Source of the DNA: Molanna angustata
Taxonomy: Eukaryota; Arthropoda; Insecta; Trichoptera; Molannidae
Direction: 5' to 3'
Assembly (NCBI GenBank): GCA_963576475.1
Contig: OY754977.1
Coordinates: 11,597,089 to 11,661,088 of the forward strand
Length of the DNA stretch: 64,000 nt
Shown: piece after piece, positions 42,985-52,989 of the stretch
Numbering within the stretch: the stretch's first letter is position 1
Layout: each line of letters starts with the position of its first letter
Made by a program: the position numbers and the translations under genes
Notes under the pieces: model-generated
The model's database searches: none
Seen by the model: only the letters and a program-made list of their open reading frames with translations
What the model was told of the DNA's origin: nothing

Positions 42985-43440
42985 ATGACATATTTATGTG
43001 TTTAACTGCCTATATTTACAACAATTCAAAAAATATCGAAAAACGCCGAAACATCCCAACTAGATGATTCAATTTTCTTTGATAAAAACCCATTATTGCA
43101 GTAGGTACATCTCACTTTTCTAAATAAATATTTAGTGACGTCATCATTTCATATAATTTATATGACTGAATATCTACGGTGACTGTTATTTATTTTATTT
43201 TATGTTACTTCTCGGGCAACTAACATGTAGGCACTATGTCAAATATTAATTTTACACGCACTTACGATATTAACCGTCTCACTGATCCTGACTGAAAACA
43301 CAATTGCAAACTGTGTCTCCACCGCGAATCGATCCCAGGGCCCTTGGCTCACGAGTTAGATATCTAACCAACTGAGCCACGAAGGCCGACATTTTTGTTA
43401 TAGTTTGATACTGAATATCTTCATACATAACATCAAGTTG
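42985..43440 (+). repeat. Interspersed family R2, 3' half, interrupted by a SINE
   Basis: R2 sequence (GTGTTTAACTGCCTATATTT, CGCCGAAACATCCCAAC, TTAGTGACGTCATCATTTC) runs to about 43190. It stops at an S1 SINE (43193-43392) and resumes with ATAGTTTGATACTGAATATC at about 43405. That phrase is equivalent to TAGTTTGATACTTCATCTCC in the 29.3-kb copy. Confidence 0.65.
43193..43392 (-). mobile_element. SINE S1 inserted in R2
   Basis: On the minus strand it begins GTCGGCCTTCGTGGCTCAG, A box GTGGCTCAGTTGG, B box CTGGGATCGATTCGCGGTGG. It continues CACAGTTTGCAATTGTG and AGTGCCTACATGTTAGTTGC. An internal deletion removes the GTGGCAACTTTTTATTGG section present in the 18-kb copy. Confidence 0.82.
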
Positions 43441-43835
43441 TTTACATATTCTGTTTACAGTTCCTACTAATTTCCTGTGAAGTGCCGGTTTAGAATAGTC
43501 CTTCCACTATTTTATATACTACTACCTACATACCTGTTAGTTGTCTGAGATTCAATCTTCTCCTTTGCTATATCCCAAATGTTTGACCCGAATTCACAGT
43601 CCTAGGTAAATGTGTAAATACTAACTAAATACTAACCTTACTGGAGTATTTAGTATTCTTTAGTTAGCAATATTGCGTTGCAGAGACATCGCTAACTAAA
43701 TACTGAATACTAAGCCAAACTTAAAGTCGATGGCGTAGCATTTCACATCATTATATGTACGAAGAAAATAGATAGTTGTGTATGAGTTTATACTGACGTT
43801 TATAATGTTTTTTTGTCATGATACAAACATTATTA

Positions 43836-44135
43836 TTATTTATTTGATTTGACAAAATTACCAAATACATATTCAACGAAGTCGCTAAAATCATCATCCA
43901 TCGAAAACATCTCGTATTTAATATTAAACCACTCGTAAGGTTCCTCGCGATCAACCATACTTTTTGACATTTTTTTTTTGAAATATTTTGACAATGCTAA
44001 TTTACGCCGACGCGCATGGGCTAAATATTTACATAGATATATCTCTGCAATGCAATTTTCATACAAAACTTCGTAGCATCCTCCAGTTAGGAAGCCACGT
44101 GATTCTAACTTTAGTGAGCGACTGTGCAATTTCAT
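43836..44135 (-). CDS. Unidentified 99-codon ORF
   Basis: It starts on an ATG (44133-44135) and ends at a TAG near 43836. The product has a cysteine/aromatic segment (GGCYEVLYENCIAEIYLCKY, residues 18-38), a basic block (AHARRRK, about 39-45; KKKM near 53) and an acidic C-terminus (DREEPYEWF, SMDDDFSDFVEYVF). The amino-acid profile is less AT-biased than chance frames here. It could be the N-terminus of a decayed transposase or a small exon. No family was recognised. Partly inverted CTAAATACT words flank it near 43685 and 44165. Confidence 0.28.
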   Translation of the reverse strand: MKLHSRSLKLESRGFLTGGCYEVLYENCIAEIYLCKYLAHARRRKLALSKYFKKKMSKSMVDREEPYEWFNIKYEMFSMDDDFSDFVEYVFGNFVKSNK

Positions 44136-44194
44136 TACATGGTTTCACATGATTAGTACCTATTTAGTATTTAGGTAGGACTCTGCATTCGGAC

Positions 44195-44420
44195 CTTTGT
44201 CTGTGTCGTCCTCAAATTGTAGGTCCTTCTGTCCTGTATAATGTCACCCAGGTCATGTCTCTGCGATTGGTTTCGTCGTTGCACTATCTAGGAATTCCTT
44301 TGTTATTCCTTTGGATGTAAGTCCAGGAAGATCCATGGAGATTGCTTGGTTTACCATGTGGTCTGGTGGTCTGTGTTCGACGTTCCCGTACCATCTCAAC
44401 TGTCTTTCCTCTATCTTACT
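44195..44420 (-). pseudogene. RTE-like LINE C-terminal relic, another subfamily
   Basis: The minus strand reads KIEERQLRWYGNVEHRPPDH then MVNQAISMDLPGLTSKGITK, and later TKPIAETWVTL. This corresponds to the LRWYGHVxRxPPD and final tryptophan-containing region of RTE-like ORFs. One or more frameshifts break it. It differs clearly from the 1453-3774 element. Confidence 0.62.
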
Positions 44421-44865
44421 ATGTACGAATTCGTGAACTTCATTTTTTTTTTGTTTTTAGTTGTCCAAGATTCAATGCAAATTAATAAAAACTACGTGAT
44501 CATCTCAGATTTGTATGTTTGTTATACAAATAGATTTTTGTTGCTATTGAAAACAATGTTATTATAATACATATTAATGTAGATGATTCCGTTTGAATCA
44601 GTATTAAAAACTTACTATTTAACATCAACAGATGTTTTTTGTTGATGTTATCTTTATGAATCAATCGACTGTTTGTCTAGGAAATGATATTAGTAATATC
44701 AAATCGCTGCCAAATATTTTGATAACAAATCATACGTACGTTTTCTTAAAACTCGTCACTTCTTCAATAGCATACCGGCTATTTAGGACTATAGACCATG
44801 TGTAAATAAATATGTAGTGTAGGTACCTACCTACATCTGGTTGATACAATAGTTCCATTAGGAAG

Positions 44866-44990
44866 AAATACAACATTTGGTGACCATGTGATGTGGATTC
44901 ATTCTCGGAACAGACTATGGCATTCGGAAGTCGAGGTATTCCGATAATCCTAGTGTGTCAAATCGTGAGAACAAGTGTACGGAGGGGGAC
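44866..44990 (+). other. Possible LTR-retrotransposon primer-binding-site relic
   Basis: AACATTTGGTGACCATGTG followed by ATTCTCGGAACAGAC recalls the TTTGGTGACCCCGACGTG leader found just inside LTRs of some insect gypsy/BEL elements. No LTR or gag frame is visible nearby. This is a weak observation. Confidence 0.18.
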
Positions 44991-45067
44991 AATAGTTATA
45001 TAGATAGTATTAATTTATTTTGAAATCTTCAAATTTTTTTCATAATAAAAAAACGAAAAACTCCGGA

Positions 45068-45330
45068 AAAAATGAGTGATGACAGTCTGACGAAAAATGT
45101 ATATAAGGCTGATAAAAGATGAACGAATTATAGAGGTCGGCCAAGGAAAAGTTGGCACGATCACATAAATGGAATTTTGAGAGACTTAAGAAGTAAGAAT
45201 AACAGAAGAGCTTGCATGATACGATGCATGGACGTGAATAAAGCGAGAAATATATGTCTAGAGAAAGGAGTCTGGCTTTCGGTTCTCTCTGCTTACCCCA
45301 AATAGGGAAATGGCGTGGTGGTATCGTGTA
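45068..45330 (+). pseudogene. RTE-like LINE 3' fragment
   Basis: It corresponds to residues about 693-773 of the 1453-3774 ORF (SDDSLTKNVYKADKR, RGRPRKSWHDHINGIL, NNRRACMIRCMDVNKARNIC, SVLSAYPK), with a stop near 45120. It ends TTACCCCAAATAGGG and ATGGCGTGGTGGTATCGTG. It is close to the active-looking family. Confidence 0.82.
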
Positions 45331-45654
45331 AAATTACGAATGTTGTCAAATAGAGTGCGGAGAGAGATTTTGAATTCGAGATAGCGAAAGTGGATACTTA
45401 GATTCTCGCCATAAAACATACAATGTATTTAAAAAATATATGTCGCACTTCTTTAGTACCTAACAAATAAAATATTATATCCCATACATAATTTTCCATC
45501 AGTTGCCATGTTACGGATATGCAGTATATTTTTAATATTTTTTAATGTAGAATTTATTTTACCTCCGTACCTATATATTTCATGGGTTGCAATTAGTGAT
45601 GTGTTCTAAATTATAAAGCGCAGTATAGTGATACTAGATCATTCATAGTTTGAC

Positions 45655-45795
45655 TTCTATGCGGGCTTCCTGGGTTCGATCCCCAGCAGATGAAAAATTT
45701 ATCTTTTATTATTTCTCACTCGAAATTTGCTTCTCTCTGGACTGGAAACACTGATTAGAAGAACTTGCTATTTAGGAACTGTTAAACATATAAAT
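45655..45795 (+). mobile_element. SINE family S3, partial copy
   Basis: B box CTGGGTTCGATCCCCAGCAG is followed by AAATTTATCTTTTATT, CTCTCTGGACTGGAAACACTG and AGAAGAACTTGCTATTTAGG. The head is missing and the 3' end is degraded. Confidence 0.68.
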
Positions 45796-46329
45796 GAATA
45801 AAAAAAACTAGAATGGATTATATTTACGCCGTCTGGAAGCGAAGGTTAACTGAATTGTTAAGTAAACACTCCTACCTTCCAATATTATATTGTTACGTTT
45901 TATTGAACTTTGTATTACTGTACCTATAATATTATTGCGTCATTTTATGTTTGTTCCTAAAACCGGTTAAAGGTTGTCTTTTTTACATCAGTTTAACGTT
46001 CAACAAAAAAAAATACTAAGAAGTCGATACAAAAAAAATATACAAATAACACGTTATTAAATATTGTGTACCATGTATGAATGTACATAATATTCTTCTG
46101 ATTTTAACCATTCATAATTAATTTATTTATTTATCATTGCGGCATAAATTGCCTTACTTTAAAAAACACATATTGATAGCAAAATCACAGAAGATAAAAC
46201 AGCAATAAACTCAGTAAAAAGGAAAAAACCACTTGTGTACATAAATAAATGTATGCCACATAAATTTAATAAATCAAAAAGTTATGAACCATCAAGTATT
46301 AAAAAATTCATGATTTTGATAGGTAGGTA
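45796..46329. other. Unassigned AT-rich sequence
   Basis: Nothing recognisable as a gene or a known repeat family. Confidence 0.45.
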
Positions 46330-46339
46330 CTAATGCAAT

Positions 46340-46785
46340 GGCTTCATTTTAATACAAATTTTAATAATACATTACTTTCATTATAAATTTTTACTATAAT
46401 TTTCATTATAAATTTCAATTATGCATTATTTTCATTATAAATTTCAATTATAATTTTCATTATAAATTTCAATTATGCATTATTTTCATTATAAATTTCA
46501 ATTATAATTATCATTATAAATTTCAATTATACATTATTTTCACAATAAATTTCAATTATGATTTTCATTATAAATTTCAATTATAATTTTCATTATAAAT
46601 TTGATTTATAAATTTCAATTATAATATTCATTATAAATTTCAATTAAACATTAATTTTACTATAAATATCAAGTATAATTTTCATTATAAAATTCAATTA
46701 AAATTTTCATTATCAATTTCATTATTAATTTCAATTATAAATTATTTTCATTTTTCATTATACATTTCAATTATAATTTTATAAA
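46340..46785 (+). repeat. AT-rich satellite-like array
   Basis: About twenty variants of TTTCATTATAAATTTCAATTA alternate with TGCATTATTTTCATTATAAA. Two local periods (about 21 and 54 bases) coexist, and many units have lost or gained bases. It encodes nothing. Confidence 0.85.
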
Positions 46786-46794
46786 TTCTCGTGT

Positions 46795-47180
46795 GGCATC
46801 CCTGGTCCAGGCCACGTCCGTTGGGACCCGAATCTAATCAGGATTAGGAGAGAAGGAAAAATAGTAAAATACAAAATAAAAAAAATGCGCGGCACACGAA
46901 ATCCGAAGTCGCGCGCAGGTGTTCAATCTCAACGGCCGTGAACAGAGCCGAGCACATCTTTCTTTTTTATCTCATCAAGAAACACGATAAAAGAGGAGAA
47001 CAAAGAATAATGAAACGGCTCGGTGCGACCCAAATGGACCTAGGTACCTATAAATAGGTACCTACCTATATTGAAGATAATATACCCTTTTTCTCCTTGC
47101 AAGAACAAAAAGAGACAGCGATAACATCGTGTTTTTATCGAAGAATAACATAACGGGTTTGTACGGCGTGAAAGAGACGG
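46795..47180. other. GC-raised unique patch, unassigned
   Basis: Directly after the satellite, composition changes sharply (GGTCCAGGCCACGTCCGTTG, GCGCGGCACACG, AAGTCGCGCGCAGG, CTCAACGGCCGTG, GAAACGGCTCGGTGCGACCC). No frame longer than about 50 codons and no repeat partner are seen. It could be a regulatory element, an exon of a non-coding RNA or an unknown transposon. Confidence 0.3.
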
Positions 47181-47445
47181 GCAATTGTTGATTATGAATG
47201 AATGGATATTTAATACGTTTTTTGAAGGTTTAATGTTTTTTTAATCAAAACAAAAAGTGAAATATCCGCTAATGATTGGGGTACTATAAATAAAAGCTCT
47301 TCGGAAAAAAAATACTGACGATTTTTATTTTAATAAAAACAAATTAATCTAATATTTTTTTTAATAAAACATAAATTAATCTAATATTAGATTTGACTAT
47401 TGGTACTGTCGAATTGGAGCGAGTTTTTTATGTCCATGTTCTTAC

Positions 47446-47513
47446 CGGAGTAGGCAGAGAGAACCAAACACCACATTTTTCATATATCGTCTCATACATA
47501 CGTGTCCATCTAC
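47446..47513 (-). mobile_element. RTE-like LINE 3' scrap
   Basis: On the minus strand TGTGGTGTTTGGTTCTCTCT and GCCTACTCCGG match the WRSVLSAYP codons of the LINE ORF. The upstream residue pattern YETIYE-like (TATGAGACGATATATGAA) is also shared. The copy is short. Confidence 0.6.
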
Positions 47514-48145
47514 TATTCAATCTTAAATATCATTGTTATTGAAATCAATCATTTTCATTTGATAAAACCTAATGCTTTTTACTTATTTTTTACTTCGAAT
47601 TATTTATATAGTTTTGAATGTTCATTGTTCTATTATATTAATATAAGCGAGTTAAAAATTACTTTACAACCGGAATTCCGATTTATTAATCTTTATTCTT
47701 GGTTTTTTATGCAGAATTATGGTTTTAAAATCGTTATATTTTTTTCGGTGTTTTAACATCGTGCAGTTGGCAAATTGTTATAAGCCGAACTTTTAGTTAA
47801 TATTCAGATAAACATCGTTTTGTTGATCGATTGAAAATTAATCTGTATAACGATAATGCGCAACTATAACATAAATTGACCATATTGGTTCTATTGAAAA
47901 ATATATTTGTATATTTTAAGATGGTGGTCTATATTTATTTAAATAAAAAGAGGATATCCTGTTGTACAAATTGATAAATAAACACATGTCCATTGTGAAT
48001 ATCAATACATAACGTATTTCTTGTACCTACACAATATCGGATGCACTATTAATAATACTGTCTGTCTATTAATAAATATATTATATTGAAATGTACATGA
48101 GATGCACGTCCTAAACAGATAATATTTAGACATACTCATAATTAT
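47514..48145. other. Unassigned AT-rich sequence
   Basis: No gene recognised. The 84-codon frame at 47502-47756 is AT-driven with no motif. Confidence 0.4.
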
Positions 48146-48149
48146 TATA

Positions 48150-48425
48150 CTCATTTTTAAATACGATCCAAATACTTACTCATTTATAAACCCCATCAAA
48201 ATATATACATATTTATTTATAAACCCAATTAAAATATATTGGTATATTTTCATTTATAATCCCAATCAATATACTTACTCATTTATAAACCCAATCAAAA
48301 TACATACATATATTGGTACATAGTCATTTATAAACCCAGTCAATATACTTACTCATTTATAAACCCCATCAAAATATGTACATACGAAATAAACCCAAAT
48401 TCGTATTCATTTTTAAACCCAATAA
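48150..48425 (+). repeat. Degenerate tandem repeat CATTTATAAACCCAATCAA
   Basis: Seven to eight units of ACTCATTTATAAACCC(C/A)ATC followed by AAAATATATACATA occur, with unit length alternating about 28-62 bases. Non-coding. Confidence 0.8.
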
Positions 48426-48584
48426 AAATACTCAAACATCAAGAAATTATTCGTATTTGTTTGTTATAGAGACTCGTATGAAATATTGGTAAGCTAATTA
48501 TTGTCTTTTTATCTCAACTCTACATATTATGTTTTCAAGTTTTTTTTCCATAACACAGTGGCTGTTCATAATTTTAATACAGTT

Positions 48585-48650
48585 TTAATCCACAAACGAG
48601 TTAAATTTAATGGCCTAAGCGCTTTCGTTTGTCTATGATGATTCTAGCAG
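48585..48650 (-). repeat. Partner of the hammerhead-like foldback (3' half)
   Basis: On the minus strand: TCATCATAGACAAAC, GAAAGCGCTTAGGCC, ATTAAATTTAACTCG, TTTGTGGATTAAAACTG. It matches 20965-21015 closely, including GAAAGCGCTT and TTTGTGGATT, but the 5' pairing arm is missing. Confidence 0.5.
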
Positions 48651-49239
48651 ATAGATAACAGAAAATTTTGACAGATGAAATCATAGAGAAGTAACTTACC
48701 ATTGTCTATATAAAAAAATAACATTTTTCTACTGAAAGTTTAAAATAACAGTTTAGGTTGAAAATTAAACGGGTACCCAATAGCAAATATTATAAATATG
48801 AATAAAATATCATTAATAATAATTACACCTAGTATAATGTATAAAAAAGTCGATACACTTTTTTGACAGAAGATCAAGAAGGAAGATCTTTTTCACGGAA
48901 GGAATTATACTTTGTATCCTCCTGAGGAAGGGAACTTTGTTCTCGTAACATGTAGAGGAATTTTTATTCATTTGAATATAAGTTATGTATGTAGTGGTGT
49001 ACACAAAGTTGTGTTTTATTTCATTTAGTTAATTGCAAAATGATACCACAAAGGAAAAAAATCCAATGTTTGCGCATATGCAATAGTAAAAATATTCCAA
49101 AAAACTATCGTTTATTGATGATGAAATATTATTTTATATATTAGTTAAATACGGAGAGACATTTACAAATCATGTCGTTTTAAAACGACATTGAATGAAA
49201 AAGGGACCAAAAGAACAAAAATAAAAGTAAAATATAAAT
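48651..49239. other. Unassigned AT-rich sequence
   Basis: No gene recognised. TCCTCCTGAGGAAGGGAAC at about 48919 faintly resembles the R2 hairpin region. Confidence 0.4.
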
Positions 49240-49500
49240 ATGTTTTTGGGCAATTGTGACCATAAAAATGTCATTTATTCTTCATGTATTTATAGATACA
49301 ATAATGCCGTGTTCGGTTCGTGTGTACGTTTAGGTTCGTTTAATATTTCCCAAGGATCACAGGTTAGCATACCAGCTGGGCGTTTAGATCATGGCGGCAT
49401 AACCATATTCAGCAAATTGCTGTGCGAATTGTGCCGCATTTGATGCATTATAAATTTATAGTTTGTATGCAAATTCATTAATTGACGTAAATATTTATAG
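49240..49500. promoter_or_regulatory. Possible conserved non-coding element with octamer site
   Basis: A non-repetitive patch of higher complexity includes the octamer ATGCAAAT (49467-49474) directly followed by TCATTAATTGAC, a homeodomain-type core. GATCATGGCGGCATAACC lies upstream. POU-homeodomain proteins bind such composite sites. A 67-codon frame crosses it but shows no known motif. Function is a guess from motif content. Confidence 0.22.
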
Positions 49501-49504
49501 AGTT

Positions 49505-49540
49505 AATTGTTATCTTTCTCTCTCTTTCTCTCTCTCTATC
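49505..49540 (+). repeat. (CT)n microsatellite
   Basis: TTTCTCTCTCTTTCTCTCTC tract; GAGA-type on the minus strand. It may bind GAGA factors but is short. Confidence 0.7.
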
Positions 49541-50040
49541 CGAGGCTAACGTATATACAGTCGTGTGACAATTTATTATGGTCACATTGAAAAATTTACT
49601 TTTTATCCTGAATATTTTATACAAAAAAAAACTAGAATTAGTACGCGGCATTCGAATGTGAATTTTTTGTAGTGATAAAACTTTTTTTCTTGTCATTATT
49701 GATAAAAAAATATAGTATGAAAATGTTCTAGAAAACATTTTTTTTTATTTATTGTTGTTTTATTTTTAATTTATTTTATAGAGAATAACCAGAATTATGT
49801 AGTACGAATATTAGATTTTTCGGGTTGATTAACAATAGCATCAAAATAGATCGGAGTGACTCATATATGATATTAAAAAATATGTAATTAATAACTCATT
49901 AAAATAAAAATCTGCACAGTTAAAATATAAGCAACAAAATTGAGTCATACGATACGGTTTGCAGATATGGCATTTTTGTCAACTTACAGCTTAAAAATTA
50001 CACTAATTATTTATTGATTAAACTATATTTCGCAACTCCA

Positions 50041-50797
50041 AATAATAATAATAATAATAATAATAAAGGATTCTTTATTTCTCTTTTAACAATACGTTAT
50101 ATGCATAAGAAGACAAAAAGATAGTAACATAAATGAGTGTACAGAAATATATAACTTATAAAAACTTACATAATATAACATGATAATTAGAAAATATAAT
50201 ATAAACAAGAGAAATCCCACCAGGCAACGCCTGTTTGTGGGTATTGCAAAATGATAAAAAATGAGATATATCTACAATCTACAGTGCATAGTTAATTAAT
50301 TTTTAATAAAACATAAAATAGACAATACCAGAAATTAAACATAAACATTAAAAATAAAAAAACATACTCTTTAAAATGTTGTATATTTATGTAGGTACAT
50401 AATATCCACAAAAAACACACAACAAGTCGCGCGGTTTAACTAAATGCTAGCCGATACCAATTCTATAACTGTGGTTCGTTTCTTTGATGCCTTTATATAT
50501 TTTTTATATACCTACTCATTATGTAGATATTTACACATTAAAAAATGCAACAGAATAAAAAAAGTAAAACAAAAATAATAAATACTAAAAGATACAAACA
50601 GGTTGCAACACCACAAATACTGCATAAAACAAAGAATAAAAAATTACTATAGATAATCATTTGGGTTAGCTGTTTTAAGCCACAGCTTAAAATGCTTCAT
50701 AAAGGTTAGGTAGCTTTTATGTTGCTTCACTAAAGATGGCAGGTTGTTATATACTTTCGGAGCAACGAAAGGTGGAAATCGTTGAAAAAATCTAGTA
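50041..50797 (-). pseudogene. LINE C-terminus with 3' UTR and (ATT)n tail
   Basis: The minus-strand frame from about 50797 to a TAG at 50647-50649 reads RFFQRFPPFVAPKVYNNLPS then LVKQHKSYLTFMKHFKLWLK and TANPNDYL. This has the NLPS and F..LK.WL pattern of CR1/jockey-type ORF2 ends. The 3' UTR contains AGGCGTTGCCTGGTGGGATT (about 50212-50240), and the copy ends in (ATT)n at 50041-50067. It is a 5'-truncated dead insertion of about 0.75 kb. Confidence 0.75.
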
Positions 50798-50854
50798 TTA
50801 ATAATAAATCAATTATAATAAACTGATTTATAACTCCAAACTCACAAAAAGGGT

Positions 50855-51050
50855 AATATTTTCATCATCCATTATTCGTCCAGTGTTGGACATAGGCCTC
50901 CCCTTTCAACCTCCATGCTTCCCTATCACACGTCACCCTGTGCTATTGACCTCCTGCCACTCGTTTTATGTAGTCAGACCATCTTGCTTGGATTTCTGCG
51001 GTCAGTTCTCGGTCGCGTTTCCAGGGTACGTTTGGTCCATCGATCATCTG
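50855..51050 (-). pseudogene. RTE-like LINE C-terminal relic (third subfamily)
   Basis: The minus strand reads GPNVPWKRDRELTAEIQARW then SDYIKRVAGGQ, and after a stop DREAWRLKGEAYVQHWTNNG. The ARWSDxxxxVAG and DRxxWRxLGEAYVQQWT pattern is the known end of one RTE-like group in insects. Stops and a short deletion show it is dead. Confidence 0.7.
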
Positions 51051-51475
51051 CCGCTCACGTAGTACTTTGATTTAGATTTTTTTAAGGTGGCTATAATAAA
51101 TTGCCATACTACTGTAGACGTTAATATGGACACTAAATTTAAAAGTCAATTAAACTCTTTGTAAGCGTATGACCTTAATAGCGATAACTTGATACAGTTA
51201 AACACTTCCATATTTGTACCACTTCTATTTGTCATACATCAATGGACGCTATCTCGTCGTGTCCTTAGCAGGGTGGGTAGATAAGACTGAATGCCACACA
51301 ATCATCAATGAAACAGATCATCAATGTTAGCCGATTATCTAAGTATTCGCGTATGACCTTAACAGTCATAACCTATAGTATTTCACAATCGAATAAATCC
51401 ACTTTTGTATTGTAAGTTTGTTATTTGTTATTCAACTAAATAAATATATAGATAGACCGAAAAGACCAGGGGGCA
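51051..51475. other. Unassigned sequence
   Basis: No gene recognised. GCGTATGACCTTAA(T/C)AG occurs twice (about 51166 and 51349), hinting at an internal duplication of about 180 bp. Confidence 0.4.
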
Positions 51476-51634
51476 AGTCTGGTTGACCGGCGGAATCAAA
51501 ACCATCGATATTTACCCGTTTAATGGATATAATTATCTATAATATCTTAAGATGTTATAGAACTTCATAAGATAATTATATCCATGATATGGGTGTAAAC
51601 ATGGGTGGTTTTGATTCCGCCGGTCAACCAGACT
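51476..51634. mobile_element. Foldback element with 29-bp perfect TIRs
   Basis: Arms 51476-51504 and 51606-51634 are exact inverted repeats starting AGTCTGGTTGACCGGCGG and ending AATCAAAACCA. Inner sequence pairs again (ATGGATATAATTATCT with its complement), so nearly the whole 159 bases can fold. It is a MITE of unknown superfamily. The target duplication is unclear. Confidence 0.82.
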
Positions 51635-52199
51635 CATGAATTATTCATTACGAGAAATCGTAGGTAATTTTCTTAAAAACACATATTTTGAATTATTACA
51701 CAAAGCAATTGTTTTGTACGTACATATCGATCGTAATATTCATAAGTCATAGTTATTTTCGGTGATATTTTTCCAATACTAATGACGTGGCGTGTTACGT
51801 ATGTATGTGTTTACATATTTTTGTTTATGAAGTAAGACAGTATTTTGAAAGTATGTACTGTGCACTAACCCTCCAGACACCACTTGGAGATAAATAATTT
51901 GATGGTGAATGGGGAAATTCCTTGAATGGTTCATTCTTGATTGTGGAACGCGTGCCATCACACATTCATGTTACCAACCTCCATAACGATAAATCTGATA
52001 AAATGTCCGTTTGTATTACATTGAACTTTTTAAAAAAATATAATTACCTACGATGACAATTATATGAGTTTTAATTTCAGTAGTGTATTTTTTACGTTGG
52101 GGAAATTTTCTAGAACTGTAATTGACATAATAATATGGCATAATAATGACATCTCACATAGTTCAGCAATGAGGTTCACCAACCATTATGAATGTTGTC

Positions 52200-52335
52200 T
52201 GTGGTGAGACTGATGTGTAGGTATACACACATGCTGTGTCGTACTTATTTTTATAAAGTTATGTACACTCGCAAACCTGTCGCTGGTTAGCCCACATTGT
52301 GGGATATGCCGTGATGGTGTGAATGAATGAATTTT
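52200..52335 (+). mobile_element. SINE S2, 3' half
   Basis: ACCTGTCGCTGGTTAGCCC, ACATTGTGGGATATGCC and GTGATGGTGTGAATGAATG match the end of the 34.8-kb S2 copy. The tRNA-like head is not visible. The element abuts an R1 copy at about 52340. Confidence 0.65.
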
Positions 52336-52339
52336 GTAC

Positions 52340-52640
52340 TTTAACGCCTTTTATACCCTGGTCATACGAATGTACATAAATATGCACTCTATATTACCTT
52401 CTAATGTATGAAATAGAATGAATATTGTATATCACCAAATCTGTGATATAAAAAATTTTTTTGCAAATAAAAGGTAAAGATTTTTTTAAGTAGCAAGAAT
52501 ACTAATTAAAATATTAAAAAATAACAGTCGATAGATTTTTATATTCTCTTTCGATTGAAGAAAAAATCTTTTTCATAGGCCTTGTTTTTTTTTCAGTTAC
52601 CTACAATAATAAAAATAAAAAGGGTTTTACTAAGAAATTT
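52340..52640 (-). repeat. Interspersed family R1, minus-strand copy
   Basis: On the minus strand: AGGCCTATGAAAAAGAT, TCGAAAGAGAATATAAAAAT, CTATCGACTG, TATATCACAGATTTGGTGAT, TGTACATTCGTATGACCAGG. The same order as in other R1 copies. Confidence 0.68.
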
Positions 52641-52852
52641 ATTAAACAAATTCATATGTCAAAAAACTCACTCAATATAATAGAGATGTAAAAATAAACT
52701 GATCTTTATTTCAAAGGCGTATCTCTTTTCAGAGAGTAGATACTTGGAAAAATTTTCAAAATTTACTATTTATCTTACTTTTTTAATTATTTATAATTTT
52801 TCGACTGCTAATTCGTGATGGGATTCCATTGTCAATATTATAAAATTACTTT

Positions 52853-52986
52853 AAAAAAAAGTAACAACACAAATTTTTAACATTAATCCACTAATTTAAA
52901 ATGTTGACCACTGACGTCTTTCGCTCAAAGAGCATCTACTGAATGGTGATACTCCGAGTTAAAAATTTGTGTTGTTACTTTTTTTA
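52853..52986. mobile_element. MITE with GTAACAACACAAATTTTTAAC ends
   Basis: Left arm 52853-52881 and right arm 52958-52986 are inverted copies of an A-run plus GTAACAACACAAATTTTTAA. Between them is a 76-base unique core with TCGCTCAAAGAGCATCTACTG. It is about 134 bp, non-coding. Target duplications cannot be separated from the A/T run. Confidence 0.78.
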
Positions 52987-52989
52987 CAA

